Below, one piece after another: positions 1-7,509 of a stretch of DNA of 19,433 bases (position 1 is the stretch's first letter; every line of letters starts with the position of its first letter). This DNA is from DATAFT01 sp035544635 (GTDB taxonomy: Bacteria > Acidobacteriota > Thermoanaerobaculia > Multivoradales > Multivoraceae). Both the position numbers and the translations under genes were made by a program. The stretch is taken from assembly GCA_035544635.1 (NCBI GenBank), contig DATKDQ010000236.1, positions 1 through 19,433 on the forward strand, written 5' to 3'. The notes beneath the pieces were generated by a model. That model saw only the letters and a program-made list of their open reading frames with translations, was not told the origin of the DNA and did no database searches.

Positions 1-1005
1 AGGGTTCATGGAGGGCAACGTCTTGGGTCGCCCGTGACGGCGCACCTCGTCGGCGGCCTCGCGCGCCAGCCGCTCGAGGCTCGCGACTCGCTGCGAGCGG
101 AAGCCCTGGCTGTCGACCCGCACACCGGTGCCCTCGCCGATCTCTCCCTGCATGGCGCGGGGCAGCAGATGCTGGATCGCCAGCAGGAGGCGCCCCTCGT
201 CCTCGAAGAGGAGATCCTGGTCGGCACCGTGGATCTCCACCTCGAGCTCGGTCTCCCCCTGGAGAACCTCGACCTCGACGTCGAGCCCGGCGAACGCCGC
301 GAGACGCTGCGCGGTCGATGCTGCGAGCACCGCCGCCTCGCCTTCCGCCTTCGGCAGCTCGCGCTTCTCCGGCACGAACTCGAGCGCCGGGCCCTCGACC
401 GGCCGGCGGTCACCCGCCTGACGACCACCACCGCGGCGACGCCGGCGACGTCGGGGAGGCCCGCCCCTCTCCTCGCCCGACTCGCCCCCTCGCGCGCGCG
501 GGCTCTGGAGCGCTCCTCGCTCCGAATGCTGGCCGCCGTGCATGCGCTGTCCCGGACCGCGCTGCCCGCGCTGCCCCGCACCTCGCTCCGCGCGTTGCGC
601 CGGGCCTCGCTCCGCACGCTGACCCGATCCGCGCTGCCCAGCGCCACCGCGCTGGCCCGCGGGCCGTTGCCCCGGCGCGCCACGCTGTGCCGGGCCCGCC
701 GCCGCGCGCGGTGGCTCGCGATGCAGGTTGAAGTCGTGCTGCGTCTCGGGCTGCGGCGAGTCGTCGATCTCCGCCTCCGGAGACCCCGCCCGCGCCGGCT
801 CCAGGCTTCCCGGCCGGCGCCTTCGCACCGGGTTCTTGGGGTCGACCTTGATCACCACGTTGCGCCGCACGCGAAGGAAGCCGTAGCGCCGCTCGACTCG
901 CTCGTACGCGAGGTCGTCGGGCTCGCAGCCGTAATGCTGCGCGGCCGTGAGGACCGCTTGCTCCAGGCTAATACCGGTGAAGAACAGACGGGGCGGTTCG
1001 CTCAT
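1..1005 (-). CDS. jag: Jag/KhpB RNA-binding protein (SpoIIIJ-associated), 3' end beyond the window
   Basis: The frame is open from ATG at 1005 to the window edge (335 residues visible). Residues 1-56 are a Jag N-terminal domain ending in RRYGFLRVRRNVVIKVDP. Residues 57-205 are a low-complexity Arg/Gly/Gln linker with repeated GQRG, AQR and AERG units and a run of seven arginines near 185-191. Residues about 230-300 resemble the second KH domain and 305 onward the R3H domain, including ERLAREAADEVRRHGRP and the TLPSMNP motif just before the edge. About 15-40 C-terminal residues should be missing. The family binds RNA and is tied to cell-envelope and division control. Its ATG overlaps the yidC stop by 4 bp (ATGA), the usual arrangement. 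The GxxG loop expected in the KH domain reads EDEG near 268-271, so it is degenerate. The family call is firm; RNA-binding ability is uncertain. Confidence 0.88.
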   Translation of the reverse strand, partial: MSEPPRLFFTGISLEQAVLTAAQHYGCEPDDLAYERVERRYGFLRVRRNVVIKVDPKNPVRRRRPGSLEPARAGSPEAEIDDSPQPETQHDFNLHREPPRAAAGPAQRGAPGQRPAGQRGGAGQRGSGQRAERGPAQRAERGAGQRGQRGPGQRMHGGQHSERGALQSPRARGGESGEERGGPPRRRRRRRGGGRQAGDRRPVEGPALEFVPEKRELPKAEGEAAVLAASTAQRLAAFAGLDVEVEVLQGETELEVEIHGADQDLLFEDEGRLLLAIQHLLPRAMQGEIGEGTGVRVDSQGFRSQRVASLERLAREAADEVRRHGRPKTLPSMNP

Positions 1006-2804
1006 TTCTTCTTGACGCGCTCTGCGCGCTCCTTCCTTGGGGCCGGGGCGCTCGCCGGAGGCGACGTGTCGAGGCCCCCGAGATAGCCGGCCTTCTTCAG
1101 TCGTTGATAGATCGCCTGCTGAAGGATGGTTAGGACGTTGTTGGTGAGCCAGTAGAGGACGAGGCCGCTGGCGAACCCGAAAGAGATGACCGTGAACCAG
1201 ATCGGCATCGTGTTGAGCAGAATCCGCTGGGCGGGGTTGGCAGTGGTCATCGGAGTCATCCGCTGCTGGAGGAACTGCGCACCTCCCATCACGATCGGCA
1301 GCACGTAGAACGGGTCGGGCGCGGAGAGGTCGCCGATCCACAGCATCCACGGCGTGTTCCAGAGCTCGACCGAGTTGCGCAGCAGGCTGAAGAACGAGAA
1401 GAAGACGGGCATCTGCAGCAGCAGGGGCAGGCATCCCCCGGCGGGATTCACACCCTCGGTCTTGAACAGCTCCTGCATCTCCTCGTTCATCTTGCGCTGC
1501 GACTCGAGGTTGGGACGGCCCTGCTTGTCGCGCTGCTTGCCGCGATACTTCTGCTTGATCGCCTCGATCTTGGGCTGGAGCTTCGACATCTTCTGCATCG
1601 AGACGTAGCTCTTGTGGGTGAGCGGCATCAGGACCACCTTCACGAGCACCGTCAGGAGCACGATCGCCCAGCCGAAGTTGGCGACCAGGTGGTCGTGGAT
1701 CCAGAGCAGCAGCAGGAGCATCGGCTTCGCCAAGATGCCGAAGGTCCCCCAGCGGATGGTCCGGCTCAGCTCGTAGCGGCCGGGAAGCTCCGACAGGGTC
1801 CGGTGCCGCTTGGCTCCCCAGTAGGCGTCGGCATCGAGCCGCGCGCCATTCACCGTCGTCACCAGCCGGATCTCCTGGGGTAAGTCCTCGAGCGCCCCGG
1901 TCATCTGGTCCGGCGGCGGTCGCGGCACGAAGGTGGGATGCGCGCCGTCGACCCCGGGCACTATCAGGAAGGGCTGGAGGATCTGTCCGGCGACGGGCGT
2001 CTTCGGCGCCAGCATCGAGAGAAAGTAGGTGTCCTCGAGCGCCGCCCAGCGCAGGCCGGTGCCGGGGACGCGGATCTCCTCGCGCAGCTTCGGCGCCGGG
2101 TGCTCCTCGAGCGAGTCGCCGATGAGGTAGGACGCTGCCCGGAAGAGAACGTTGCGGCTCTGGAGCTCCTTCGCCGTCGGGTTGCGCAGCCCGGGGCCGA
2201 TCATGACGCCCCAGCCGTCCTGATCCGCGACCTCGATCGAGACCTCGAGCATTCCGTTGCGCAGGAACCGGAACTCCTTGGTCGCGGTGCCGGCCTCGCC
2301 GCTGTGCCGGAAGCGGACGACCCGGCTGCCGGTGGCGCCGCCCGACTCCGGGCCCTCGACCACGAAGAGCGCGTCGTTGAGGGCGACCGGAGCCCCGGCC
2401 GCGTCGGTGAGCGCGAACGGGTAGGGACCCTCCGCGCGCTGGCGCACCATTTCGAGCGGCTCGCCGTCGCGACCCTTGACGTCCCTTATCCGGTAGGAGA
2501 GAAGCTGCGCGCCGCGGTTCGAGAAGACGGTATGAACGATGTCGGTCGAGACCTCCACCCGCTGCTCCGCCGCGGCGGCGATCGGCTCGCGCCGGGTGTC
2601 GCTCGGGACACCGGGAGCCTCCGCCGCCGCCGGCCCGGATGAGTCGCCGTCGGCGGCAGCAGCCGCGGGCGACCCCGGCGCGGGCTCCGAGGCAACCGGC
2701 ACGCTCGGCGCGCGCACCGGATCGGGCGCCGGGAACAGCAGCGACCACCCCAGAAGGACCAGGAGCGAGAGCAGCGCCGCTATGATGAGTTGCTTCTGAT
2801 CCAA
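1002..2804 (-). CDS. yidC: Membrane protein insertase YidC/Oxa1
   Basis: 600 residues. YidC inserts and folds inner-membrane proteins, alone or with SecYEG. The N-terminal signal-anchor helix is residues 6-25 (LIIAALLSLLVLLGWSLLFP). An Ala/Pro-rich linker follows to about 75, then the periplasmic beta-sandwich domain of diderm YidC to about 350. The conserved insertase core follows: a helix with LVKVVLMPLTHKSY, the cytoplasmic coiled-coil hairpin (KLQPKIEAIKQKY), VNPAGGCLPLLLQMPVF, and the last two helices with SGLVLYWLTNNVLTILQQ. A lysine sits where E. coli has groove Arg366, a common substitution. The tail is short and basic (ERVKKK). It lies 48 bp after yidD and overlaps jag by 4 bp, in the canonical rpmH-rnpA-yidD-yidC-jag order. 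The ATG start directly precedes the anchor helix. Confidence 0.97.
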   Translation of the reverse strand: MDQKQLIIAALLSLLVLLGWSLLFPAPDPVRAPSVPVASEPAPGSPAAAAADGDSSGPAAAEAPGVPSDTRREPIAAAAEQRVEVSTDIVHTVFSNRGAQLLSYRIRDVKGRDGEPLEMVRQRAEGPYPFALTDAAGAPVALNDALFVVEGPESGGATGSRVVRFRHSGEAGTATKEFRFLRNGMLEVSIEVADQDGWGVMIGPGLRNPTAKELQSRNVLFRAASYLIGDSLEEHPAPKLREEIRVPGTGLRWAALEDTYFLSMLAPKTPVAGQILQPFLIVPGVDGAHPTFVPRPPPDQMTGALEDLPQEIRLVTTVNGARLDADAYWGAKRHRTLSELPGRYELSRTIRWGTFGILAKPMLLLLLWIHDHLVANFGWAIVLLTVLVKVVLMPLTHKSYVSMQKMSKLQPKIEAIKQKYRGKQRDKQGRPNLESQRKMNEEMQELFKTEGVNPAGGCLPLLLQMPVFFSFFSLLRNSVELWNTPWMLWIGDLSAPDPFYVLPIVMGGAQFLQQRMTPMTTANPAQRILLNTMPIWFTVISFGFASGLVLYWLTNNVLTILQQAIYQRLKKAGYLGGLDTSPPASAPAPRKERAERVKKK

Positions 2805-2852
2805 TCGGGTTTTCTTACGAGAGAACGAGCCGGGCCCGCGACCCGGCGCGGT

Positions 2853-3089
2853 TCACGGAAGGTCGACGCCTCCCGGATGAAACGGGTGGCACCTCGACAG
2901 CCGGCGCACCGTCAGCCAGGTGGCCGACCAGAATCCGTGTCGCACGAAGGCCAGGCGCGCGTACTCGGAGCACGTGGGCGTGAAGCGGCAGGCCGCGGGC
3001 AGAAGCGGCGAAATCCAACGCTGGTACCCGGCGAGGAAGGCGATCGCCAGAGCTCCCGGAGCGAGATGGCGTCTGGTGTGCGCGATCAT
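2853..3089 (-). CDS. yidD: Membrane protein insertion efficiency factor YidD
   Basis: 78 residues, the usual size for this small family (DUF37). YidD is a membrane-associated protein thought to help YidC-dependent insertion. The diagnostic block is visible: YQRWISPLLPAACRFTPTCSEYA, followed by a helix and SRCHPFHPGGVDLP at the C-terminus, with the conserved cysteines of CRFTPTCSEY and RCHP. The N-terminal segment LAPGALAIAFLAG is amphipathic/hydrophobic, as in homologues. It lies 37 bp after rnpA and 48 bp before yidC on the same strand, its standard place. A longer overlapping frame here (2815-3114) is a shadow. Confidence 0.95.
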   Translation of the reverse strand: MIAHTRRHLAPGALAIAFLAGYQRWISPLLPAACRFTPTCSEYARLAFVRHGFWSATWLTVRRLSRCHPFHPGGVDLP

Positions 3090-3126
3090 CCCGGGTTTCG
3101 ACGCCGTGGCCCATCGATATCCCGCC

Positions 3127-3495
3127 TCATTCCCGTCGCCTAGGGACCAGCGTCTCGAGCTGACGTTGGAGCAGGCGGCGCGTCTCGCGGAAGTCGGTGC
3201 CCGCTGCGCGCGGCCGCAGGTTCACGACGATGTCGAGCGGGGGCAGCTCGCCGCGGCGCTCCCACCGACGATACACCTCCCGGCAGCGACGGCGCAGCCG
3301 ATTGCGCACGACGGCGTTGCCGAGCTTGCGCGTCGCCGTCACCCCGAGACGAGGTCGACCGTACGGATTTGCGAGCACGTGCAGCGTCGCGACCGGTCCG
3401 GTCACCGCCCGGCCGCGGTGATAGCAGGCGAGGTACTCGCTGCGCCGGCGCAGACGGTCCTCCGGCCGCAGTCGTTGGGAATCTGGCCGTTCCAC
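3127..3495 (-). CDS. rnpA: Ribonuclease P protein component
   Basis: 122 residues. RnpA is the protein subunit of RNase P, which trims tRNA 5' leaders together with the M1 RNA (not in this window). The start is GTG at 3495, 13 bp after the rpmH stop. Family features include RLRRRSEY near the start (LRPEDRLRRRSEYLACYHRG), the central LGVTATRKLGNAVVRNRLRRRCREVYRR block, which is the RNR signature helix contacting RNA, and the later LDIVVNLRPRA strand. The protein is very basic, as expected. It sits between rpmH and yidD in the conserved operon. Confidence 0.96.
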   Translation of the reverse strand: MERPDSQRLRPEDRLRRRSEYLACYHRGRAVTGPVATLHVLANPYGRPRLGVTATRKLGNAVVRNRLRRRCREVYRRWERRGELPPLDIVVNLRPRAAGTDFRETRRLLQRQLETLVPRRRE

Positions 3496-3508
3496 GCTCG
3501 TCGCGAGG

Positions 3509-3643
3509 TCAAACCGCCAGGCGCTTGCGACCCTTGCGCCGACGGCGGGAGAGCACGGCGCGTCCCTGCCGGGTGCGCATCCGCACCCGGAAGCCGTGGG
3601 TCTTCTTGCGACGACGATTGTTCGGCTGAAACGTTCGCTTCAC
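3509..3643 (-). CDS. rpmH: 50S ribosomal protein L34
   Basis: A 44-residue gene read directly from the minus strand, starting at GTG 3643 and ending TGA at 3511-3509. The product begins MKRTFQPNNRRRKKTHGFR and ends RRRKGRKRLAV, the full conserved L34 sequence with no insertions. L34 is a small basic protein of the large subunit. A GGGGGA stretch 5-10 bases upstream is the probable ribosome-binding site. An ATG at 3659 is out of frame and is not the start. It heads the minus-strand operon rpmH-rnpA-yidD-yidC-jag. I could not identify a convincing promoter upstream, where the DNA is very GC-rich and contains an inverted repeat at 3663-3682. Confidence 0.97.
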   Translation of the reverse strand: MKRTFQPNNRRRKKTHGFRVRMRTRQGRAVLSRRRRKGRKRLAV

Positions 3644-3662
3644 GGTGTCCCCCACTCATCGA

Positions 3663-3682
3663 GCCCCCGCCGCGGCGGAGGC
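3663..3682 (-). repeat. GC hairpin in the rpmH leader
   Basis: GCCCCCGCC, then GCG, then GCGGAGGC form an imperfect stem about 20 bases upstream of the rpmH GTG. In the rpmH transcript it would lie just before the ribosome-binding site. No function is assigned; in DNA this GC-rich, such hairpins can occur by chance. Confidence 0.3.
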
Positions 3683-3781
3683 GTCCCCGCTTGCTCAGAT
3701 CCCCGGTCGACGGCCCGCGAGGGACAGGGCCCTTCCGGCGCCGCGGCCACCCTGACGGGCCGGGCAAGACCGTCTACCACC

Positions 3782-3863
3782 TGGCGCAGCGGTGGGGATT
3801 CGCGTCCAGGGCGCCAGACGCCCAGTCTGGCGCCTGCCGACCAGAATCCCACCCTCGCCGCCA
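3782..3863. repeat. 82-bp palindrome with tRNA-Ser 3'-end-like arms
   Basis: An imperfect palindrome centred near 3822. The core is a perfect 10-bp stem (GGCGCCAGAC at 3810-3819, GTCTGGCGCC at 3825-3834) with a 5-base loop. The outer arms are 3782-3801 and 3844-3863, which match each other in inverted orientation at about 15 of 20 positions. The right arm is 19 of 20 identical to the last 20 bases of the neighbouring tRNA-Ser (including CCA), but on the opposite strand. The left arm plus flank (3782-3808) matches the same tRNA end at about 20 of 27 positions, in the tRNA's own orientation. It lies directly downstream of the tRNA and may act as a transcript end. Its origin is not known. Confidence 0.75.
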
Positions 3864-3885
3864 GGCCACGAACGCAGTGAGTGGA

Positions 3886-3976
<91 letters not shown>

Positions 3977-4003
3977 GATCGGGGCCGCGGCGCCCCGCTC
4001 GCA

Positions 4004-4492
4004 TCATGCTCCCTGCCCGCCGGCCGCGCCGCTCTCCGGGGTCACCCGCAACGCGGCGAAAAACTCCTTCAACAGCGACGCGCATTCCTCTCGCATCACG
4101 CCGCGATCCACCTCCAGCCGATGATTCAGCCGCGGATCCTGCACCAGGTTACCCAGCGTGCCACAGAAGCCCGCCTTCGGATCCTCGGTCCCGTAAACCA
4201 GCCGCCGCACCCGACTCTGGACCAAGGCTCCCGCGCACATGGCGCAGGGTTCCAGCGTGACGTAGAGGGTGCAGCCGCAGAGCCGCCACCCGCCGATCCG
4301 TGCCGCCGCCCGGCGCAACGCCAGGATCTCGGCGTGACCGAGCGGGTCCCCGTTCGTCTCCTTCGTGTTGTGGGCCCGGGCGACGACCTCGCCGGCGCTG
4401 TCCACGATCACGGCGCCGACCGGCACCTCTCCGAGCTCGGCCGCGCGCCGCGCCTCGGCGACCGCCTCGGCCATCCACAGCAAATCGTTCAT
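4004..4492 (-). CDS. tadA: tRNA-specific adenosine deaminase TadA
   Basis: 162 residues from ATG at 4492. TadA deaminates A34 to inosine in tRNA-Arg(ACG), using a zinc-activated water. The zinc and catalytic motifs are complete: GHAEILAL (His ligand and catalytic Glu) and EPCAMCAG (two Cys ligands). VPVGAVIVD, HNTKETNGDPLGHAE and the C-terminal VREECASLLKEFF helix are also typical. The open frame runs back to 4678, but the upstream residues are Arg-rich and unlike the family, and MNDLLWMAEAVAEARRA gives the normal N-terminus. No strong Shine-Dalgarno is seen. The gene is divergent from the SRP RNA/dnaX unit and precedes tRNA-Ser. Confidence 0.95.
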   Translation of the reverse strand: MNDLLWMAEAVAEARRAAELGEVPVGAVIVDSAGEVVARAHNTKETNGDPLGHAEILALRRAAARIGGWRLCGCTLYVTLEPCAMCAGALVQSRVRRLVYGTEDPKAGFCGTLGNLVQDPRLNHRLEVDRGVMREECASLLKEFFAALRVTPESGAAGGQGA

Positions 4493-4649
4493 CGAGCGAA
4501 TGGCGCCGGCGCGGCGAACGACCCATCTTAGCCGATCTGCCCGGCGCCGTAAACCGCGTCTCCTCCGGACGATCGGCTCCCCGATGAGAGCGACACCCCG
4601 GTTCGCCTCGCGCCCGGCGACCGACCGCGGCGCGCGCCGCCCTCCAAGC

Positions 4650-4678
4650 TTTACATCCCCCGGACCCCGACGTACCAT
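4650..4678 (+). promoter_or_regulatory. Sigma-70-like promoter for the SRP RNA
   Basis: TTTACA (4650-4655, five of six matches to TTGACA), a 17-base spacer, and TACCAT (4673-4678, four of six matches to TATAAT). The predicted start near 4685-4690 falls about ten bases before the terminal helix of the SRP RNA. It stands out in very GC-rich DNA. It probably also drives dnaX and the downstream genes. The 4493-4649 stretch between it and tadA holds no other feature I can support. Confidence 0.65.
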
Positions 4679-4698
4679 CGATCGATGGGGAACGGCTC

Positions 4699-4810
4699 GT
4701 GAAGGGCTCGGGCCCTGTGCGTCGAGGAGCTCCGAACCTCGTCAGGCCCGGAAGGGAGCAGCGATAAGGTGTCCTCCTCGAGCGCCGCAGATTCAGCCGG
4801 AGCCCTTCAC
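4699..4810 (+). ncRNA. ffs: Signal recognition particle RNA (4.5S type)
   Basis: About 112 nt. The conserved Ffh-binding domain is at 4741-4762: GTCAGGCCCGGAAGGGAGCAGC contains the symmetric and asymmetric internal loops and the GGAA tetraloop. The flanking helix TCGAGGAG (4722-4729) pairs with CTCCTCGA (4774-4781). A perfect 11-bp terminal helix pairs 4699-4709 with 4800-4810. No Alu domain is present, so it is the short form. SRP RNA with Ffh targets ribosomes making membrane proteins. Its place just upstream of dnaX matches the gene order in Bacillus and many others. The ends are set from the terminal helix and could be off by some bases. Confidence 0.93.
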
Positions 4811-4812
4811 CA

Positions 4813-4946
4813 GGCGCTCGCTACGGGCGTGGTGGATACCACGCCCTCCGCTCGCATGATTCTGGCGCCGCGGACGGCGCGCGCTACGGGGGTGGTGAGT
4901 ACCACCCCCTCCGCTCGCATGATCTTGGCGCCGCGGACGGCGCGTG
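4813..4946 (+). repeat. Two tandem 63-bp structured repeats between SRP RNA and dnaX
   Basis: Units 4813-4875 and 4876-4938 are 56 of 63 identical, with the start of a third unit after them. Each holds two hairpins. Hairpin A is a perfect 9-bp stem, 4825-4833 with 4838-4846 in unit 1 and 4888-4896 with 4901-4909 in unit 2. Hairpin B is GCGCCG-CGGA-CGGCGC (4865-4880 and 4928-4943). The hairpin A stems differ by a paired C-to-G and G-to-C change, so base pairing is kept while sequence changes. It begins 2 bases after the SRP terminal helix and ends about 30 bases before dnaX. It could be a terminator/processing signal or a dispersed intergenic repeat. The apparent ORF through it is an artefact of the 63-base (21-codon) period. 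Confidence 0.85.
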
Positions 4947-4974
4947 CCCGTCCATTCCATTCTCTCGTTTGCGC

Positions 4975-6609
4975 ATGACCTATCAAGCCCTCGCCCGCAA
5001 GTGGCGACCCCAGGACTTCTCGTCCATCATCGGTCAAGACGCGGTCACGACCGCGCTGCGCAACGCGATCGCCGACCGGCGGATCGCCCAGGCCTATCTC
5101 TTCTCTGGCATCCGCGGCGTCGGCAAGACGACGGCGGCGCGGGTCCTGGCCAAGGCGCTCAACTGTGAGCGGCGGCTGCGGCTGGAGCAGGAAGGCGCTC
5201 CGCCAGAGCCCGATCCCTGCAACGAGTGCGGACCGTGTCGTGAGATCACCTCCGGCGCCGACCTCGACGTGATCGAGATCGACGCCGCCACCTACTCCAA
5301 GGTCGAGCAGGTGCGCGAGCTCACCGAGAGCCTGCGCTACGGCCCCGCCCGCGACGCCTACAAGGTGGTGGTGATCGACGAGATCCACCGGCTGTCGCGC
5401 CAGGCGTTCGACGCTCTCCTGAAGATCGTCGAGGAGCCGCCGCCGCACCTGGTCTTCATCTTCGCCACCACCGAGATCGAGGTGGTGCCGGCGACCATCC
5501 TCTCGCGCTGCCAGGAGTTCCACTTCCGCCGCGTGGGCGCGGCCACGCTCGCCGCCCACCTGCGCCTCCTGTGCGAGGCCGAGGGGATCACCGCTTCGGA
5601 TCGCGCCCTGCGGCTGGTGGCGCGCGCCGCCGAGGGAAGCGTGCGCGACGCGGTCGCCCTCCTCGATCAGCTCGCCACCTTCGGCTCGGGCACGGTCGCG
5701 GAAGGGGAGGCCGTGCGTCTCCTCGGCGGCCTCGATCTCCAGCTCTTCCACCACCTCCTCCGCAGCATCCTGGCGGGTGAGGCGGCGGCGGTCGCAGCGG
5801 CGCTCGCGCGGGTGGAGGAGGAAGGGTGGGACCCGAGGAGGACCCACGGCCAGCTCCTCGCGTACTGCCGCGACGCGCTCCACGCCGCCGTCGGCGTCGA
5901 CCCCGATCGGCTCGACCTGCCCGCCGAGGACACCGAGCAGCTGGTCGAGCTCGCGCGGAGCGCGGGGTACGAGAACCTGCTGCGGCTCCTGACCCAGCTC
6001 CTCAAGAGCGAGGAGCTGGTGCGGCGCAGCGAGGCCCCGGCGCTCGCGGTCGAGATCGCCTGGCTGCGCGCGGCCGAGCTTCCCAAGCTGATCCGCATCG
6101 AGGAGCTCCTCGCCGGCGGCTCGCCAGCGGCGGCGGGGCGGGCGTCGACGTCCACCGCCGCGACCACCCGCCGCGGCGGCGACTCTGCACCCGCCGCTCC
6201 GCCGGGCCGCGCCCCTCGCCTCTCTTCGGACCCCAAGGAGGCCCTGCTCGAGCTCGTCGGCCAGCGCAAGCAGCCGCTCGCGGCCCGCCTGCGCGATTGC
6301 CGCGACCTGCGCTTCGAGGGCGGCGAGCTCGCGGTGGTCATCCCCCGCGGCGACACCTGGCTGCGCGAGGCGCTCGATCGCTCCCAGAACCGTGAGATCC
6401 TCGACGCCGCGGTCGGGCAGATCTGGGGAGCCGGGAGCCGATGGCGTATCGTCGAGGAGCTTCAGGCCCAGGCGACCAGCGCCGCACCGGCGCCGACGTC
6501 GGCTCCCGCGCTCGCGCACCCGGTCGTGCAGTCGGCGCTCGACCTGTTCGCGGGCACCATCGAGACCATCGAAGAGACCTCCGTAGAGGATCGGGGCCCG
6601 GAGGAGTGA
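4975..6609 (+). CDS. dnaX: DNA polymerase III subunit gamma/tau
   Basis: 544 residues from ATG 4975; a TTG two codons earlier is possible. DnaX is the clamp-loader ATPase that loads the DnaN clamp and, as tau, ties polymerase to helicase. Seen in order: LARKWRPQDFSSIIGQ, Walker A GIRGVGKTTAA (45-55), a zinc module with Cys 64, 82, 85 and 88, Walker B VVVIDEIHRLS (131-141), and LSRCQEFHFRR (sensor/SRC region). A collar domain follows to about 370, then a Ser/Ala/Pro linker and a C-terminal domain to the end. I see no A-rich slippery heptamer of the E. coli type, so no separate gamma form is evident. No Shine-Dalgarno precedes the start. It overlaps ybaB by one base (TGATG). Confidence 0.95.
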   Translation: MTYQALARKWRPQDFSSIIGQDAVTTALRNAIADRRIAQAYLFSGIRGVGKTTAARVLAKALNCERRLRLEQEGAPPEPDPCNECGPCREITSGADLDVIEIDAATYSKVEQVRELTESLRYGPARDAYKVVVIDEIHRLSRQAFDALLKIVEEPPPHLVFIFATTEIEVVPATILSRCQEFHFRRVGAATLAAHLRLLCEAEGITASDRALRLVARAAEGSVRDAVALLDQLATFGSGTVAEGEAVRLLGGLDLQLFHHLLRSILAGEAAAVAAALARVEEEGWDPRRTHGQLLAYCRDALHAAVGVDPDRLDLPAEDTEQLVELARSAGYENLLRLLTQLLKSEELVRRSEAPALAVEIAWLRAAELPKLIRIEELLAGGSPAAAGRASTSTAATTRRGGDSAPAAPPGRAPRLSSDPKEALLELVGQRKQPLAARLRDCRDLRFEGGELAVVIPRGDTWLREALDRSQNREILDAAVGQIWGAGSRWRIVEELQAQATSAAPAPTSAPALAHPVVQSALDLFAGTIETIEETSVEDRGPEE

Positions 6610-6905
6610 TGAACATCCAGAAGCTCATGAAACAGGCTCAGGAGATGCAGGCGCGTCTCCAGGGTGAGCTCGAGACCCTCGAGGTCGAGGCGGCGGTAGG
6701 CGGCGGCATGGTCGCCGTCACCATGAACGGTCACAAGCAGCTCCTGCGGGTCCGCATCGACAAAGAGGTCCTGGATCCGGACGACCCCGAGATGATCCAG
6801 GATCTGGTGGTGGCCGCCGTCAACGAGGCCTCGCGCAAGGTGGACGAGGCGGTCCAGGGCAAGATCGGCGGCATGGCGGGCGGTCTCCCCGGCCTTTTCC
6901 GCTGA
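6609..6905 (+). CDS. ybaB: Nucleoid-associated protein YbaB/EbfC family
   Basis: 98 residues. These small dimeric proteins bind DNA and are nearly always encoded between dnaX and recR. The sequence shows the N-terminal helix MNIQKLMKQAQEMQARLQ, the VGGGMVAVTMNGHKQLLRVRID sheet, DPEMIQDLVVAAVNEASRKV, and a Gly-rich tail GGMAGGLPGLF, all typical. The ATG shares its A with the dnaX TGA. GGAGGAG immediately upstream, inside dnaX, is a strong ribosome-binding site. Translational coupling with dnaX is therefore likely. Confidence 0.95.
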   Translation: MNIQKLMKQAQEMQARLQGELETLEVEAAVGGGMVAVTMNGHKQLLRVRIDKEVLDPDDPEMIQDLVVAAVNEASRKVDEAVQGKIGGMAGGLPGLFR

Positions 6906-6918
6906 GACGGCCGACGTC

Positions 6919-7509
6919 GTGTCGAGGACGGATCCTCTGGCGCGGCTGATCGGCGAGCTGCAGCGGCTTCCGGGCATCGGCCCGAAGACCGCGACGCGGC
7001 TCGCGCATCACCTGCTCAAGACACCGGGCCCGGCCGCGCGGGGCCTGGCCGAGGCGATCGTCGAGGTCAAGGAGAAGCTCACCCACTGCTCGACCTGCAA
7101 CAGCATCACGGCGGTCGATCCCTGCGCGCTCTGCACCGACCCCCAGCGCGACCGCACGCGGATCTGCGTCGTCGAAGAGGCGTTCAACATCCAGGCGATC
7201 GAACGCACCGGCGAGTTTCACGGGCTCTACCATGCGTTGGGAGGGACGCTCGCGCCCCAGCGGGGCATCGGTCCAGACCAGCTGGCGGTCGACGGCCTGC
7301 TCGACCGCCTCGAGGGGGTCGACGAGGTGATCCTCGCCACCAACCCCAACGTCGAGGGCGAGGCCACCGCGCTCTTCCTCGCGCGCGTGCTTCGCCCGCG
7401 CGGCGTGAAGCTGTCGAGACTCGCCTTCGGGCTCCCGATCGGCGGCGACATCGAGTACATCGATGAGGTCACACTCGCGCGCTCGTTCAGCGGTCGCCGA
7501 TCGCTCTGA
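6919..7509 (+). CDS. recR: Recombination protein RecR
   Basis: 196 residues from GTG 6919, 13 bp after ybaB. RecR works with RecO (and RecF) to load RecA at gaps. The helix-hairpin-helix LPGIGPKTATRLAHHLL is at 17-33. The zinc finger Cys 57, 60, 69 and 72 is intact. The Toprim domain begins at RICVVEEAFNIQAIERTGEF and includes YHALGGTLAPQRGIGPDQL and ATNPNVEGEATALFL. The C-terminal LAFGLPIGGDIEYIDEVTL with SFSGRR completes the family length. The next gene may overlap its 3' end by 47 bp. Confidence 0.96.
   Translation: MSRTDPLARLIGELQRLPGIGPKTATRLAHHLLKTPGPAARGLAEAIVEVKEKLTHCSTCNSITAVDPCALCTDPQRDRTRICVVEEAFNIQAIERTGEFHGLYHALGGTLAPQRGIGPDQLAVDGLLDRLEGVDEVILATNPNVEGEATALFLARVLRPRGVKLSRLAFGLPIGGDIEYIDEVTLARSFSGRRSL

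Noticed and set aside
34..1086. 350-residue plus-strand ORF at the left end
   Set aside because: It is antisense to jag in GC-rich DNA; the minus strand has clear Jag-N and R3H motifs.
3781..3863. Possible second tRNA gene beside tRNA-Ser
   Set aside because: There is a T-arm/CCA-like end but no D arm or anticodon arm; it folds as one long palindrome.
4813..4946. Possible CRISPR array
   Set aside because: Units are directly adjacent with no unique spacers, only two copies, and no cas genes.
4769..4978. 69-residue ORF with a repeated TTPSARMILAPRTARA peptide
   Set aside because: The repeat arises because the 63-bp DNA unit is a multiple of three; it overlaps the SRP RNA, and the DNA pattern fits hairpins rather than a protein.
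4807..6519. 570-residue minus-strand ORF
   Set aside because: It is a composition-driven shadow of dnaX, continuing through the 63-bp tandem repeat.
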